Assembly (NCBI GenBank): GCA_013339765.2
Contig: CM023449.1
Coordinates: forward strand, 21,051,888-21,115,887
Length of the DNA: 64,000 bases
Origin: Haemaphysalis longicornis
Taxonomy: Eukaryota; Arthropoda; Arachnida; Ixodida; Ixodidae
Direction of reading: 5' to 3'
A program made the position numbers and the translations under genes. How positions within the stretch are numbered: the first letter of the stretch is position 1; the number at the start of each line of letters is the position of its first letter. This document shows, piece after piece, positions 19,702 through 31,705 of this stretch. The notes under the pieces were generated by a model that was not told where the DNA came from, did not search any database, and was given only the letters and a program-made list of their open reading frames with translations.

Positions 19702-19749
19702 ATGCTGCCTGTCATCCTCATCGGCATCGGCGCGCTTCTCTGCGTTCAG
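19702..19749 (+). CDS. Candidate first exon with signal peptide/anchor
   Basis: The ATG at 19702 begins 16 codons, MLPVILIGIGALLCVQ, directly followed by GTGGGC, an acceptable donor after CAG (phase 0). The peptide is hydrophobic like a signal peptide or an N-terminal anchor of a microsomal enzyme. The preceding 400 bp are GC-rich and free of recognised repeats, which fits a promoter and 5' UTR. No second exon can be linked to it in this window, and the family is unknown. Confidence 0.3.
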
Positions 19750-20704
19750 GTGGGCTCATTTCTCCCATCCCGTTCCGTGGCCAGCCTACGAAGGTTGAGA
19801 ACGCGGGCTCTGCGGTGAAGCTACCTACGCGCCTTTGTGTGCGGTGTTGTACCCTTCCGATCCAACTGTCACCATCTTCAGAGTACCTCCGTGTGTGTTG
19901 TTTGTTTGTTTGTCCATTCAAACAGATAGTCGCTGCTGAAACTCACGGTACACAGGACGATCACGCCGTTCGCTTCACGCTTGGTTGCGACGCGATGTTT
20001 ACATCCGGACGCGAGCACCCGGGCATCCGGGTGTAGTTACATGATTTCTGACAGCGGTGTTTCGGGCGCTACCTGCACGTCCAATTGAAACGTGGGCTCG
20101 CTGTGATGCCGTACCAGCCGTCGCATAATTACATAGCTAAGCACGTACGCAAGCTTCTGGGCGTGTGGCAACGGCGATACTGGGACCTCGCGTACCTTGA
20201 CACACTCAGCGGCTGTGAGCCGAGCGGGGTTTCCTTTGTGATATCGCGAGGAAGGGTAGTTGCGCCAAGCGGTGAGAACGGTGCTGTTGAGGTTGGTCCT
20301 TCAGAATGTATGGGCTTTAGGACTCCGCGAAGTTCCAAGCGCCGCATCCAAGTGTGCTACAGTGAGGCTCTCGTGCCTTTTTGTCTGTCAGAATTCAACA
20401 GGAAATCAATTTCTCCTGACCGTGACAACAGCAATATAACAAAATAGAAGGGATAGTTGATATTACCACCCTTATGTACGCACTAAGTTCTGATATCCAG
20501 CATCGTTGCCAAAATATTTATTTACTGCTAAGTTCTGAAATCGCACATTTTGCATAGCTTCATCCCAATACACCATTGCCTGTCCATAACTTCGTACGCC
20601 TGATTTTGTGCAACACAAATTAAACGCTGGATGGGGCCGACGGTAGAGTAAACAAGATACGGTACGCGACGTCCAACTTAAGAGTTCCGTGCGCAAATAT
20701 CAGC
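19750..20704. other. No gene recognised
   Basis: Open frames such as 20085-20447 show no domain pattern. If the exon at 19702 is real, this would be its first intron. Confidence 0.35.
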
Positions 20705-20935
20705 CCATTAGGTCCACTTCCGGACGAGGTTCTCTCTACCTCTACCCGTTCCTTTCCAGCGCTGCCGGAGACCACTCTTTGCCTGTGAATTTTTCATTTC
20801 GTCTCTATCTGGTTAATAGCCTTCCCCTTCTTCTGGGCCCGTCTCTGGGTATCCATTCTGTTAACTTGGTGATCCAACGATTGTCAGTTCGTCTCACTAC
20901 GTGGCCAGCTCGAGTCCATTTCACATGATTACTTC
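20705..20935 (-). pseudogene. C-terminal fragment of an RTE-like LINE
   Basis: The minus strand reads VKWTRAGHVVRRTDNRWITK then LTEWIPRDGPRRRGR, with KFTGKEWSPALERNG further on. The pattern GHVxRR..D, EWxPR, RRRGR is the end of RTE-type endonuclease-reverse transcriptases. It contains stops and is only a fragment. Confidence 0.7.
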
Positions 20936-22254
20936 ATTTATAACATCTGCCACAGTCGTCGTAGGCCTACACGACCTGTGCCGCAATTTCACAGCAAGGA
21001 ACGAAGAACTTGACATGTGCGTGCTGCGGGGAGCAGTTTTGTAACACCTTCTTAAATAAGATACTGCCATTGCACATCGCGTGGCCGCAAAAGGAATTTA
21101 AACTTCATTGCGCGTTGTACATTTTGTATCAGGTTCAAGCACTCGCTAAACACGAAAGCCACTTCATTTTTTCGACTCTGAAAAAGCGCGCGATGAAAAC
21201 GTAAAGAAAGACGTCTTGCGTTAGGTCTTACAGCGTATGTCGTCACGACGGGGTCAGTGTCGTGTCTAAGATGTCACAAACGTCGTAAGGCTGCGGAGGC
21301 GTCGTGCTTCGCCGCACGGGCTCTACAACCTTTTTCCCACAGACGTCAACAATGTCCCTCATTGAGCTCATGTCTCAGTCACGGATCACCAGCTCCGCGC
21401 GCCTAGTTACATTGTCTTTGCTTTTCGTTCACGCCGCGTGGGTTATCTCTGTTGTAGCCGAGTACGCAACAACCCTATCGGACCGAGAGCATTCGGAGCA
21501 CTTGAAAGAGCGCGACAAACATTGCTGATAAAGGCTAGCTAATCGGCAATGCGATCAAATGGAGTGCAGTGTTGGTAACATCTCATGCCAATATACATCG
21601 CGTTCAAATTTGGCGCGCATCCGAACAATAAACAGCACGTTATTCTACCATATTTACTGCACTTCGTAGGGAAAATTTTCTTATAGTTGATAGCCGGCTC
21701 AGGCGTGTGTCTGCACCTTCTTTCTTCCGGCTATCTCAACACAAAAGTTCAGTTACTGAGCAGTTTCGATCCGCGAGATGTACCGCATATGCCCGTTACC
21801 TTCTCGATAGAGCAGAAAAGGTCTCAGTGGTTGGTAAAGCCCAGTCGGTAGGTCTGAAGTTGGCCATAGCAAAGTTGCTCCTATGAGGTGGCGTGAGAGA
21901 TCCGCGCGAAAGAAAAATCTTTTAATGGAGCTCTAGATTATTTTAGAATAGTGCTGGCTAGTTTGTAAACTTACAACGTACACACTGAAAAATTAAATGG
22001 TTTAAACGCAAACTGCCGAGTCATCCTTAAACTCTCACCCTCTAGCGCAGCTTCGCTTCTACTACAGTCTCGGTTTAAAAGGACGGGCATTCGCCGCTGA
22101 AGTACTAGTAATTTCGCGACTGTCGCTCGCGGCAATTGCTGGTGCGCGCCTCATAGTTTGCGTGGTTTGTGCGGTCTAAATTAGGTCAAAACAGAATACA
22201 TTTTTGGAACGGTTGGAGAGAAGCACTTTCAGTGTATTTAGAAGCAGGCATAAG
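20936..22254. other. No gene recognised
   Basis: Mixed AT/GC sequence with short frames only. Confidence 0.35.
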
Positions 22255-22560
22255 TGCGGAAGCACATCATTCATCATCATATTCGAGTCACTACAGTATA
22301 CTAAGGCCTCTCCTATTGACTTCCAACCGCTCCTGTCTGAGGGCGCCCGAGTGAATTCTTTGCCTTCAAATTTTCTTAATTCGTACCCCCATCAAGTTCC
22401 GCTCGTAACCACTCTTTTCACTCTGATGGTACACCCCAGTCCACTTCTAATTTGACCAATGATGCCTTCCACCCAAGTTTCTCTTTTACTCCAAAACGTT
22501 CGTTTCCTATCCCGAAGTGCGGCTCCTTCCATCCTTCATTTCATGGCTCTTTGGGCTGAT
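22255..22560 (-). pseudogene. Possible very degraded RTE-like LINE 3' end
   Basis: ATCATTCATCATCAT followed by AAGGCCTCTCCTATTG matches the 3' end plan at 1412 and 24075. The minus frame gives DRSGWKSIGEALV, which resembles the tail of that LINE. The rest is too diverged to confirm. Confidence 0.4.
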
Positions 22561-22896
22561 TTTTTTTTTATTTCAATGTGTTTAGCCAGGCGCAAAGTTT
22601 GTGCCCCGTACCATTACTGGCAGTACGTCTTGGTCGTATACCGTTCTTTTCAACGATAGGGCAAGCCTTCTGTTAATTATTTGGGAGAGCTTGCTGAAGC
22701 ACAGTCTTCATCAAAATGGCCTCCGGCGGCATTTGCTGCATGTCTTACAAATTTTCTGATAGGACAGCAGAAGGTTGAGTTTGTGTAGCCCTGGGGGTAC
22801 AGAATATTTAGGGACGTCGACATAAAGAGGATTCGAATTTCAGCTGTTTCACAAAGTTACGGCTGGGTAAGGAAGGAGCAAAGGTTCAAGCAAGTC

Positions 22897-23331
22897 TACC
22901 GTATTTTCGCGCGTATAAGCCGCACCAAAAATGCAAAAATTTCACGGGTGAAGTAGAGGTGCGGATTATATTCCAGGTATTTCCTTTGGTGCAGCTTCAC
23001 CGCAATGCCCGTTGGTCCGTGATGCCCCTACAGCAGTAATAGCGACTAAAGCCACTGTTATCCCATTGACAGTGCCTATTTTGCACTCACAGCTCAACAA
23101 TATACCAACATGAAAAAAAAAATGTATACGGCAAGTTATTAGTTACGTAGTCTGCTAGGTAAGTTCTTTTGCATAAACAAATGTGTACTGTTGCTCGAGT
23201 GGTAGCTTTGGTCCATTTTTTATGTGTGAAATATGCGGGCAATACGCAGGGATATATTTTTTATTCGTAGACGGAACGTGGGGGTGCGGGTTATATGCAG
23301 GGGCGGGTTATACGCGCGATATTACGGCATA
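22897..23331. mobile_element. MITE with TA duplication and 28-bp inverted ends
   Basis: The left end CCGTATTTTCGCGCGTATAA pairs with the right end TTATACGCGCGATATTACGG, continuing into GCCGCAC/GGCGGG. TA dinucleotides at both edges fit a Tc1/mariner or pogo-type element. There is no transposase frame. Confidence 0.85.
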
Positions 23332-24074
23332 TTCTACAGCACGTGGTACGCCGCTTCCGTCCGTTCCTGGTCACTTCCCTACGGTCTGCGCAACCGAGGA
23401 ATGGGGCAACTAACTGCTGGCCGTGTGAAACATATTATCACGAACACAGTAAAAAGTAACTACATTATCTTGAACAAACTGTGGTTAGTTGATAAAAGCC
23501 TCGTGGTTCTTGTTCAGTGTCAATGGGGCGTATTTTTACCTGGAAGGGAAGAAAACCCTTGTATCGGCATTCGCTATCTCTGTAGCTTGTTTCATCATAT
23601 CGAGCCGCAGCCGAAAAGTGCGCTGCATACGAACGAATACCAGTATCAATGCGTATGAGGGGCCTGTTGCATGATGGCTCTTTTCTTGCCTACCCCTCTT
23701 TGCAAGCGAGGACAATGGGTTTTATCCTGTGTAGGCTATCGGCATTACCGTATCCATATACGCGATAACCCGATCAGCTGCGTGCGTTGCACTTCACGGC
23801 ATTGTAGACTTGTCGCTTCTCCTCCTGCGGCTTCAGGCACGTTGCATCGAAGATTTTTTTTTTTTTGCTGCGATTACGTGCCGTAACGTACTGTCCGACA
23901 ACTCCCTCCTAATACCAAAATCCGTTTCTGTTTTTTTTGCACTCGCGCTTAGCCACACCTTCCACGCCTGTCTCCAGGTCGTGTCGCAACATTTCTCACC
24001 TGCCCGCGAGCCAAGTTGTTGATATGGGAATCTCTGGCCTTGACCCGTGTCTGCGCCCCCTTTATATAATTTTA
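23332..24074. other. No gene recognised
   Basis: It contains T-runs at about 23853 and 23933 but no recognised repeat. Confidence 0.35.
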
Positions 24075-24335
24075 GATTCATCATCATCATCATCATCAGC
24101 AGCCTGTCTACGCCCGCTGCAGGGCAAAGGCCTCTCCCATGGATCTCCAATTATCCCCGGGTCCTGTGCTAACTGCGACCAATTTATCCCCGCAAACTTC
24201 TTGATCTCATCTGCCCACGTAACTTTCTGCCGCCCCCTGCCACGCTTGCCTTCTCTAGGGATCCACTCTGTTACCCTCAATGACCAGCGGGTTAGATTAT
24301 TATTTTTAAATTCTGAAGTATATGTCCCCACCGAT
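24075..24335 (-). pseudogene. RTE-like LINE C-terminus with (CAT)n tail
   Basis: The minus frame reads LTRWSLRVTEWIPREGKRGR, GRQKVTWADEIKKFAGINWS and QLAQDPGIIGDPWERPLPCS. This is the best-preserved copy of the 3' end seen at 1412-1545 and 20705-20935. It ends in a CAT run that marks the element's 3' tail. Confidence 0.85.
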
Positions 24336-24652
24336 TAGAATATCCGGTGCTGTTGGCCGCCCACAGAGGATGGTGTACCGAAAAAGCACGCGGAGCGGAG
24401 CGCGCGCGGACAGCACGTGACAGTGCGTGAGAAGGACAGGCGGAGAGCCCCGACTCCGGGAAATAGTGGTGTGAAGTGAAAGTTACTGCGTTTGTATAAC
24501 ACTTGATAAACAGTCAGAAAATTGCTGGGGGACTTAAGTCAGCTGACATATCGCCAGGGGAAGTCATAACGCTTTCGCTTTCAAAGCGGGTACGCAGACT
24601 TAGGTGCTTCGACGAATTTTTTTCCCTTTGCTGCGTGTGTTGTCAAGTAATC
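24336..24652. other. No gene recognised
   Basis: Unassigned sequence between a LINE 3' end and a SINE. Confidence 0.35.
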
Positions 24653-24664
24653 TAGCCTTCAAAG

Positions 24665-24856
24665 ACCCGCCGTGGTGGCTCAGTGGCTAAGGCGTTGTGC
24701 TGCTGAGCACGAGGACGCGGTTTCGATTCCCGGCCGCGGCGGCCGCTTTCTGGTGAAAGCGAAAAGCAAAAACGGCCGTGTGTACGAGATTTCGGCGCAC
24801 GGTAAAGATCCCCAGGTGGTAAAAATTAATCCGGAGCCCTCCAATCACCCTCTTTG
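24665..24856 (+). mobile_element. Ruka-like SINE with short 3' end
   Basis: The head is CCGTGGTGGCTCAGTGG and the body ends at CCGGAGCCCTCCAATC. A 12-bp duplication TAGCCTTCAAAG flanks it at 24653-24664 and 24857-24868. The 3' GCCTGCGTTGCG part is missing although the duplication is intact. Confidence 0.92.
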
Positions 24857-25112
24857 TAGCCTTCAAAGAACGTAAGCAGACTTAAGTGCTCGGGGTAAAT
24901 TTTTCTTCTTATCTACGCGTGTTTCTTTCGTGTACTCGCGGTTATGTACATATGTTTTAGACCTGACATTCACAATTTTTTATTACCCGCCCGCATTCGC
25001 AATTTACCGGGGAAACGTCTGTTGTGAGGGTTGACTGCGACTCGTTGTTATCCCGTGACGTTGATTGAACGAGCAGCAGGATAGCGCTGGATTTTTCTCT
25101 TCTACTGACCAT

Positions 25113-25145
25113 CTTTGTATTTTTAAAGCGAAGCTTTATATGGCT
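25113..25145. repeat. Terminal hairpin of a repeat (TAAAGC-GAA-GCTTTA)
   Basis: TTTTTAAAGCGAAGCTTTA followed by TATGGCTGG. Related hairpins with paired changes lie at 45174 and 60137, and a variant at 52066 forms one end of a SINE. Confidence 0.55.
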
Positions 25146-26248
25146 GGGCGAAAAGAAAATCCGGCGGTCCACAGGAAACTCCTCCTTCGCAACTCCGTGC
25201 GCATGCGCGAAAATAACCAGCTTGGGAAGGAGTTAAAAGGGAAGAGAGATTGGCTGCTTTAGTAGAGGACATAACTGCACTCTCGCATCTACCGACACTG
25301 GTAACTGGGAGCGGCGCATGCGCAGTGACATAGTACGTATATACATGAAGCTTGGCGCAAGCGACAGCGGTGGGCAGGTACGGTAGGGGTGCACGTGCGC
25401 ATGTTTGCTCTATTTTCTCAATTATTACTGCCATCATCCATACATGAAAAGCGGCAAAGAACGATAAAGCACCATAGAGTTTCTTAGTAAGTATGCTAGA
25501 GAGGAAACTGCGCCTGGTAATCCATGACGTCGTGGGGATTTATGAGAACACCCCCCCCCCTCCCTTTTTGGCTTCGGCTTGGTATGCCAATTGGATTCTT
25601 CAGTGGTTTTGGGGAATTGCTTTTTTCACTGTGCATTAACACGTCTACGAGCTACGAGGAAGCCGAAACCCTCCCTATTCTGCGGTTGAAACAGCAGGCA
25701 TGCGCGTGATCGCACCTGACGTTGGCCATGCCGCAGTCGAAGGACGTATGACTGCGCGGGTAATGTGCCACCGCGAAATTTGTAGCCGATGAAAAAAAAA
25801 GAAACAAAACACACTTCGACGATACTACATATACGGGCGCCCGTATCCGTCCTATCTTGTCATAGTCCGCCACGTTTTCTTTTTTTCTTGTTAAACTGTA
25901 GCTGACGGTCGGTGCAACGGTTCACGGCGAAGGCGACGTTTTCATAGGCAAGCTCAAAAAACTGTCAAAACTCTTCAAACAGCCTATTATTTGAAATAAT
26001 GGTAAAATTAATAAAATCAGAGTCTCTAATTAGTTTCCCCCCAAATATTAACATTGTTCGTAACTACCACCTTGGCCTGCAGAATGGCAGGCAGAACCGT
26101 TCCGGCAGAAATACGCTTTACTTCCTTTTTCCTTAGTTTTAAAACAGCCTGTTTTATTTTTTACCTACATAATTGCACACTATTGTTCGCGTTTTTTGTG
26201 GCACTTTGTTTAAATTTGCGGTCACTGAAATGTTTCAATCCAAGCCTT
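25146..26248. other. No gene recognised
   Basis: There is a C-run at about 25549-25559. No coding or repeat family is identified. Confidence 0.35.
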
Positions 26249-26260
26249 TGATGAAACTAA

Positions 26261-26427
26261 TTTTGACCACCTGGGGATCTTTAACGTGCGCCGAAATCTC
26301 GTACACACGGGCGTTTTTGCTTTTCGCCTCCATCAGAAAAGCGGCCCGCCGCGGCCGAGAATCGAACCCGCGACCTCGTGCCTCAGCAGCGCAACGCCTT
26401 AGCCACTGAGCCACCGCGGCGGGTCAA
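26261..26427 (-). mobile_element. Ruka-like SINE, minus strand, 3'-truncated
   Basis: The full head and body run to the GACCACCTGGGGATC region. TGATGAAACTAA at 26249-26260 and 26428-26439 is the target duplication. Confidence 0.92.
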
Positions 26428-26637
26428 TGATGAAACTAAGGCGAGCGCATGATGTAATGGCGGCTTATGACGACACAAGCGGCCTTGATGTGAGCGACAT
26501 AGACGCTAGCGCCAGATTACTCTCTAGTGTATATTGTACGAAACTCTATGCAAAGCACCCGTTCTGAAAACTGAGACGGGCGCTATTTTTCTCTTATTTC
26601 TCGGACAAGCAGTCACGCGTATAACAACTCTTCCAGG

Positions 26638-26982
26638 TTCGGTATTCTCGTGTTTTGTCCCATTTGTCTCAGTTTCAAAAGTGCCCGTTTTGAGCAAGCC
26701 CTGATTGGCTAAAAGGGAACATCCGGATGTGACGCCATGCCGGTGGAGCTATGAGCGGCGGCTTCTCGGAGCAGACGATTTTTCGTCCCTTGTTGTTGGT
26801 TCGCTGGTGGAACAATAAACACATAAAAGATAGTTTAAAATAGCTTTAGTCGTTTAAAATGTGTTTACAAGAACAGTTGCACAAAAGTAAATCCAAAGCC
26901 CACCTGCAACTGGAATTGCGTCACTATAAAACGGACGCAAAGCCGACGTTTTCAAAACGGACAAACACAAGAATACCGCCCC
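26638..26982. mobile_element. MITE with CGGTATTCTCGTG ends, copy 1
   Basis: The left CGGTATTCTCGTGTTTTGTC and right GACAAACACAAGAATACCG are inverted. The interior (GAGCAAGCCCTGATTGGCTA, GTTTACAAGAACAGTTG) matches 62475-62828. CCAGGTT occurs on both sides and may be the target duplication. There is no transposase. Confidence 0.85.
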
Positions 26983-29900
26983 AGGTTTCACTTTCCACTC
27001 GAATTTTCTGTACTCCTTTGTTGTAAGAAGCCGAGAGCGAAGGCCGCGATGCGCCGCCCGCAGTGCTCCGCTCGGGCCCCCCGTGATACGAAATAAGGTC
27101 AGCCTCCTTTACGTCATGTTTACTGTGCCGCGCATGCGCGACCCGGATGCAGGGCAGTAATGCGCTGCATCTGATCAAACTCGGGCCGAATCGCGAATCG
27201 GGGCAGTCCAGGTTTGCTCAGACATCGTCCGAAAGGCGCTGACATCGTTTCCTCTCCTCGATCGGTTCCAGTTCGTCGCGGTTGACAACAGATATAAGGC
27301 ACGAGCTTCTATTTCGATGTGTAACTCTGCCTGTTAATACAACTCTGCCTGTCAAAGAATAATGTCTAGCGATAGCTGTTTTCGGGTGGATAAGCTGCAC
27401 AACAACCACGTGCGGCTTCGATGTATGTTCGCACCGCGACGATCAGCTGTTTTGAAATTCCAGTGGGGAAAAATTATCAAAATAGACTCGCGAAAATTCA
27501 AACTCGAAGGGACGGCAAGATTTTGTTTGAATGATCAGAAGTTCTTATACATAAGACCCGGGGCAACATACCAACTTGTGTTGTAATTAAACATTCAGAT
27601 ATATTTAATAGTACTATCCACGCTTTGAAAAAAAAAATCGCAAGTGGATAACTGTTTTGCCTTTGCATGTAAGTTCAAAACAAAGTTTTCGATACCATCA
27701 AGAGCTTTGAAAACTTCCTCTCCTCAATCCACACGCGGGTGGTGGCGCGCCGGTTTCGCTTTAACGCGTGTATGCAGGTAATCGGCTTTATTTGCGATTT
27801 TTAGTGATATAACGATGCAAATGTTAGAGATATAACGATGCAGATAATTTTTGGCAAGGGCAAGCAGAAAGTACGAATTCACCCAATTTATGCAATGTAG
27901 CAGTTTAAATTTAGGCGGCCTTCAATTACATTAAAAACATAGCCGGACAACCAAACTTTTGAAATTGGTTTTAATTAACCGACAGCTTGAATTAACCGTA
28001 AGTGGGAATTATCGCGAGTCCACCGTAACTTCTGGAATGTGGAATACGACGTAATCTCGAAGTCTTTGTATTGGTCATTTGTAGAAGTTCCTCGCTTTGG
28101 CTTTTCACTTTGCTTGTTTTTTTTTTTTAATTTTTGTCCTCCTCTATTGCTTTTCCTTTCCGTTTTCGAGCCCCCTGTCTGAAATGAAATCATGCGTACG
28201 CCACTGGCGTACGTGTGTCCATGCATCTATCGTCCAGTGCGGTTATTTCGAGAACACCGGCCGCTTTCCACGTCGACATCGAGCGGAAACAAGACGCTCG
28301 AGTGGTTGTTTTTAGAAATTCTGCGTTGCGAAGCATCTATACCCAATTTCAACATGCGTGCGGGATATCTGTTTCGTTTCTTACAGATGACTGACGCGCG
28401 ATCGGCGGCATTACGGTGATTTTAGTTAGTTGCGCCGTAAAGCCAACACGTACGGGGTTGCTTAAAGTGAGAAGAAACATAATAAGAAAATTGCACAGCA
28501 ACGCGAATGGAACTTCTATTTCCTATGAAGCTGACGGATAGCGTTGAGATCTTGATGGGTCTGCTCTCTCGTAGTTCGACTTTCTCATGCTTCCGAAAGA
28601 AAAAATGCATCGACCCTTACGTTGCAAGTTAGGTACTTGTTCGAAGTTAAAGAAATTAGTTAAAAATGCGTGCAAGACCGTTGGCAGAGTGCATTCGGAA
28701 TCTGCTCAGAATCACAGCAACGTGTTACCGTAATTGTAGCGTGGCCGCAGTTGTCCCGCTGACCTTGACGTCATATTATAGCTTTCTCAGTACGTTAGCC
28801 TAGTGTTAAAACTGATAATTTTATTGTAGTAATACTTTTGTTCTACTATTATAGCCTTCCCAATTGATTCTAACCTTTTATAATTATAGCCTTCACAAGG
28901 ATGCGCGGAAACTCCGCAAGATAAAAACATTATGAGGTTATGAAGGAGCAGGGAAACGACACGGATAAAGGCAGAAGGCAAGAGCGATATACAGAAAGAT
29001 AACGTAGAGAAATTCGTGCTGCGGGAACACCCGCCAGATGTCGGATGCTCACATCTGTACAAATGAGCATCACAAGCAGTTTGATGTTGTTGTCGTGTCG
29101 AAATGGCCATGTGCTAATCGAGAGCGTCGAAGAATATATCCACTCGAGAAAGAATTGGCTAGTTCATATAAAATCCTACGCACAAGCGGTATCAAAGCTC
29201 TTGCGTATACAATCGACCGGTCGAATATACAATGACACCGGACGTTTCACTAATCTCTGCTTGATTGTCGTCATACATAGAGACATAGCTGTGTCACGGG
29301 GTACTTAACCCCATTCCTTCCTTCCTTTTTTTTTTTCTTTCTGCATAAAAACAAATATATCACGTGAGTGGAGTTCTCGTTTGAGTGACAGATGCTCCTA
29401 GCCCCTATATCTGGTGTGTCAAGTGTTGTTTCATATAACGAGTTATTTTGAGGGCCGCTCTTATCGGGGAAAAAAATGGGCCGCGGTACTCAAGAAGCAG
29501 TGCTGGAATAATTCTCCAAACTGCGACAGTTTCGGAATCTGCTCTAGGTGCCCGTATACTCCACGCAGACCGGAGAAAAAAGTAAAACGAAAAAAGAAAC
29601 ACATTTCAAGCTCTTTCTGTCTAGCACTACATACAGCTCGACGCCGAGTCTTCGAGGAAAAAGCCACAGCCTGCGGGGGGAAATAGAGCAGCTTCCACGA
29701 GCGATACAGGAGTGACAAAATAGCCGCGGCTACCCGTCTTGTCCGGCCGTCACTCGAAAATAGTTGCGCGGAAGGCAGAGAAGTTGGCTCGTTTCGCCTC
29801 CGCCGCAAGAAAATAGCCACCTCGTAAGACGGCAGGTGCTTCGCTCATGCGACGCCGCCCCCCGTCTTCACGACGAAACGAACCGTGTCTAAAAACTGAC

Positions 29901-30452
29901 CGCGGCCAGCGCCGAAACGTCCCCTGCGCGGCAGACGCCCGATCGGCGACCGGTGCAATTTGCGCTGAGAGGGCCGTCTCTTTCCTGTTCGTCAGGATGC
30001 CTGTGTGAGCAGCCACGGCTCTTGGCACACTGGAGTACCGAACGAACAACACCCCACAGAGAGCACAGGCCTGTGGTACACGTCATCGGCGGGGTTGTGC
30101 GGTCACCTGGTTGCGCGACCTCGTGCGGCTTAGAGAGGGGGCAACACTATGAGCTAACGGAAAGACAAGGAAGAGCGGAGAGAGGGGAGGCGATGGCCGG
30201 CCCCGTTGCAGCATGAAGGGCGCTTGCCGAAGAGTTTGTAACCTTTACCGACCCTCGAGTCTTGCTTGACCCCTTCGGTCGTGCAACTCGCCACGTCCTT
30301 GCGCCGGCTCGGAGGCTCCGACAACCAGGAAGTATTGGTGCTAAGTATTGCCGCGCGCGGATAATTGCCTCTCGCCGGGCTGTTATTTTCGACGCTCCGC
30401 ATCTATTACCCTTTGTTGTTGGTAACAATGTCTTTAGCTCGGTGCGCGTGGT
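26983..30452. other. No gene recognised; one small repeat
   Basis: In 3.5 kb I find only short features. GATATAACGATGCA is repeated twice at 27807-27843. A hairpin CGTACGCCA/TGGCGTACG lies at about 28195-28213. TGAAATGAAATC near 28181, next to a T-rich block, is shared with 35895. The 75-codon frame at 27362-27586 has no recognisable domain. Confidence 0.35.
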
Positions 30453-30472
30453 TTGATACCACGTGGTCGATC

Positions 30473-30715
30473 CGCCGCGGTGACTCAGTGGCTATGGCGT
30501 TGTGCTGCTGAGCCCGGGGACGCGGGTTAGATTCCCGGCCGCGGCGGCCGCTTTTCTGATGGAGGCGAAAAAGCAAAAATGCCCGTATGTTCGAGATTTA
30601 GGCGCATGTTAAAGATCCCCAGGTGGTCAAAATTAATCCGGAGCCCTCCACTACGGCGCGCCTCATCGCCTGCGTCGCGTCGGCGTGTAAATCCTCGTAA
30701 TCAAATCAAAATCAA
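30473..30715 (+). mobile_element. Ruka-like SINE, full length
   Basis: CCGCCGCGGTGACTCAGTGG to GCGTCGGCGTGTAAATCC and an AATC-type tail. A duplication of about 20 bp (TTGATACCACGTGGTCGATC, second copy with two changes) flanks it at 30453-30472 and 30716-30735. The two changes in the duplication and box A variants suggest a moderately old insertion. Confidence 0.93.
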
Positions 30716-30735
30716 TTGATACTATGTGGTCGATC

Positions 30736-31226
30736 TCCCTCGAAAGTGGCGGAGATGAGAGAGGGGTGGACGAAATCGACTCTTGCGAACCGCCAACGGG
30801 TTGATCCTTTTTGTCATTCGCATGCGCTTGATCTTTAACAACAAAAAACCCGGATTCGTCAGGGGTGTACGCGGTTGCCGAGTTTCGATGAACGCGAGGC
30901 GAATAAGATAATCCACCTGCCTGCAAAACTGCTTTCGCGAGAACAAGTTTGCCGGGAGCAGTCAAGTGCTTTACTGCGTTCCTGAAGTGTATACTTTTGC
31001 AGCTGGTAAGATCTTATACAAGTGCAACGCCATACGAAATGCGGTTTTAATGGGGGTTATGTATGCTTTTAGTTTTGAGTTTGAGCTTTTACAACAGAGA
31101 AAGCGATATAACGCTTTGTCGATGAACGTACAGCTTTCTCGTTCCGTTGGGGGGGGGGGGGGGGGGGGTTAATGCGCCGAAGCGACACCTGGGATGTGAG
31201 GTGCGCATGGAGGGCTCCCGATTTAT
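30736..31226. other. No gene recognised; G-run
   Basis: Contains a run of about 20 G at 31149-31168. Confidence 0.4.
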
Positions 31227-31560
31227 TGTAGCGTGAGCTACACTGGCCGAGGTTGAGCAGTTTCGCGTGGCTCCTGGAGAGCTGTGCTGCGCATGCGCGA
31301 GGATCAGTAATGTCTCACGGCGCACAGCTGGCGCGCCGGAGCCAGGTGATTGGCCGGAGCCGCCGCCGCGACTTGATTGGATTGGATTAGAATGAATTGG
31401 ATTGGATTGGATTAAACTGGATTGGATTGGAAATCGTTTTAGCTGCAGTAATCATGATAATAAGCTAATCCTAGACAACAAGGAAAGCTAAGAATAACCA
31501 GCTGAACCTTAGCTCACGCTACGTATATCCTGGCATAGCCGAGCTAAGCCACTGCTAATT
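31227..31560 (+). repeat. GTAGCGTGAG-type element, short form with (ATTGG)n
   Basis: It has the same start and end as the 10996 and 58008 copies, but the middle is replaced by ATTGG units (31375-31430) and GAAATCGTTTTAG. The 34648 copy has the same short form. Confidence 0.75.
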
Positions 31561-31564
31561 TTTT

Positions 31565-31705
31565 CAACCACCTGGCGATCTTTAACGTGCGCCAAAATCT
31601 CGACGGCACGCGGGCGTTTTCGCTTTTCGACTCCATCAGAAACGCCGCCCGCGGCCGGATCGAACCCGCGTCCTTAGCCACTGATCGCCACCGTGGCGGC
31701 GTCTC
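31565..31705 (-). mobile_element. Degraded Ruka-like SINE
   Basis: AACCACCTGGCGATCTTTAA, GACTCCATCAGAAACGCC and GGATCGAACCCGCG are recognisable, with several deletions. It directly abuts the end of the preceding element, so it may have inserted at its tail. Confidence 0.8.

Noticed and set aside
19286..19727. Three long minus-strand frames upstream of 19702
   Set aside because: They are all open because of high GC; the region fits a promoter or 5' UTR better.
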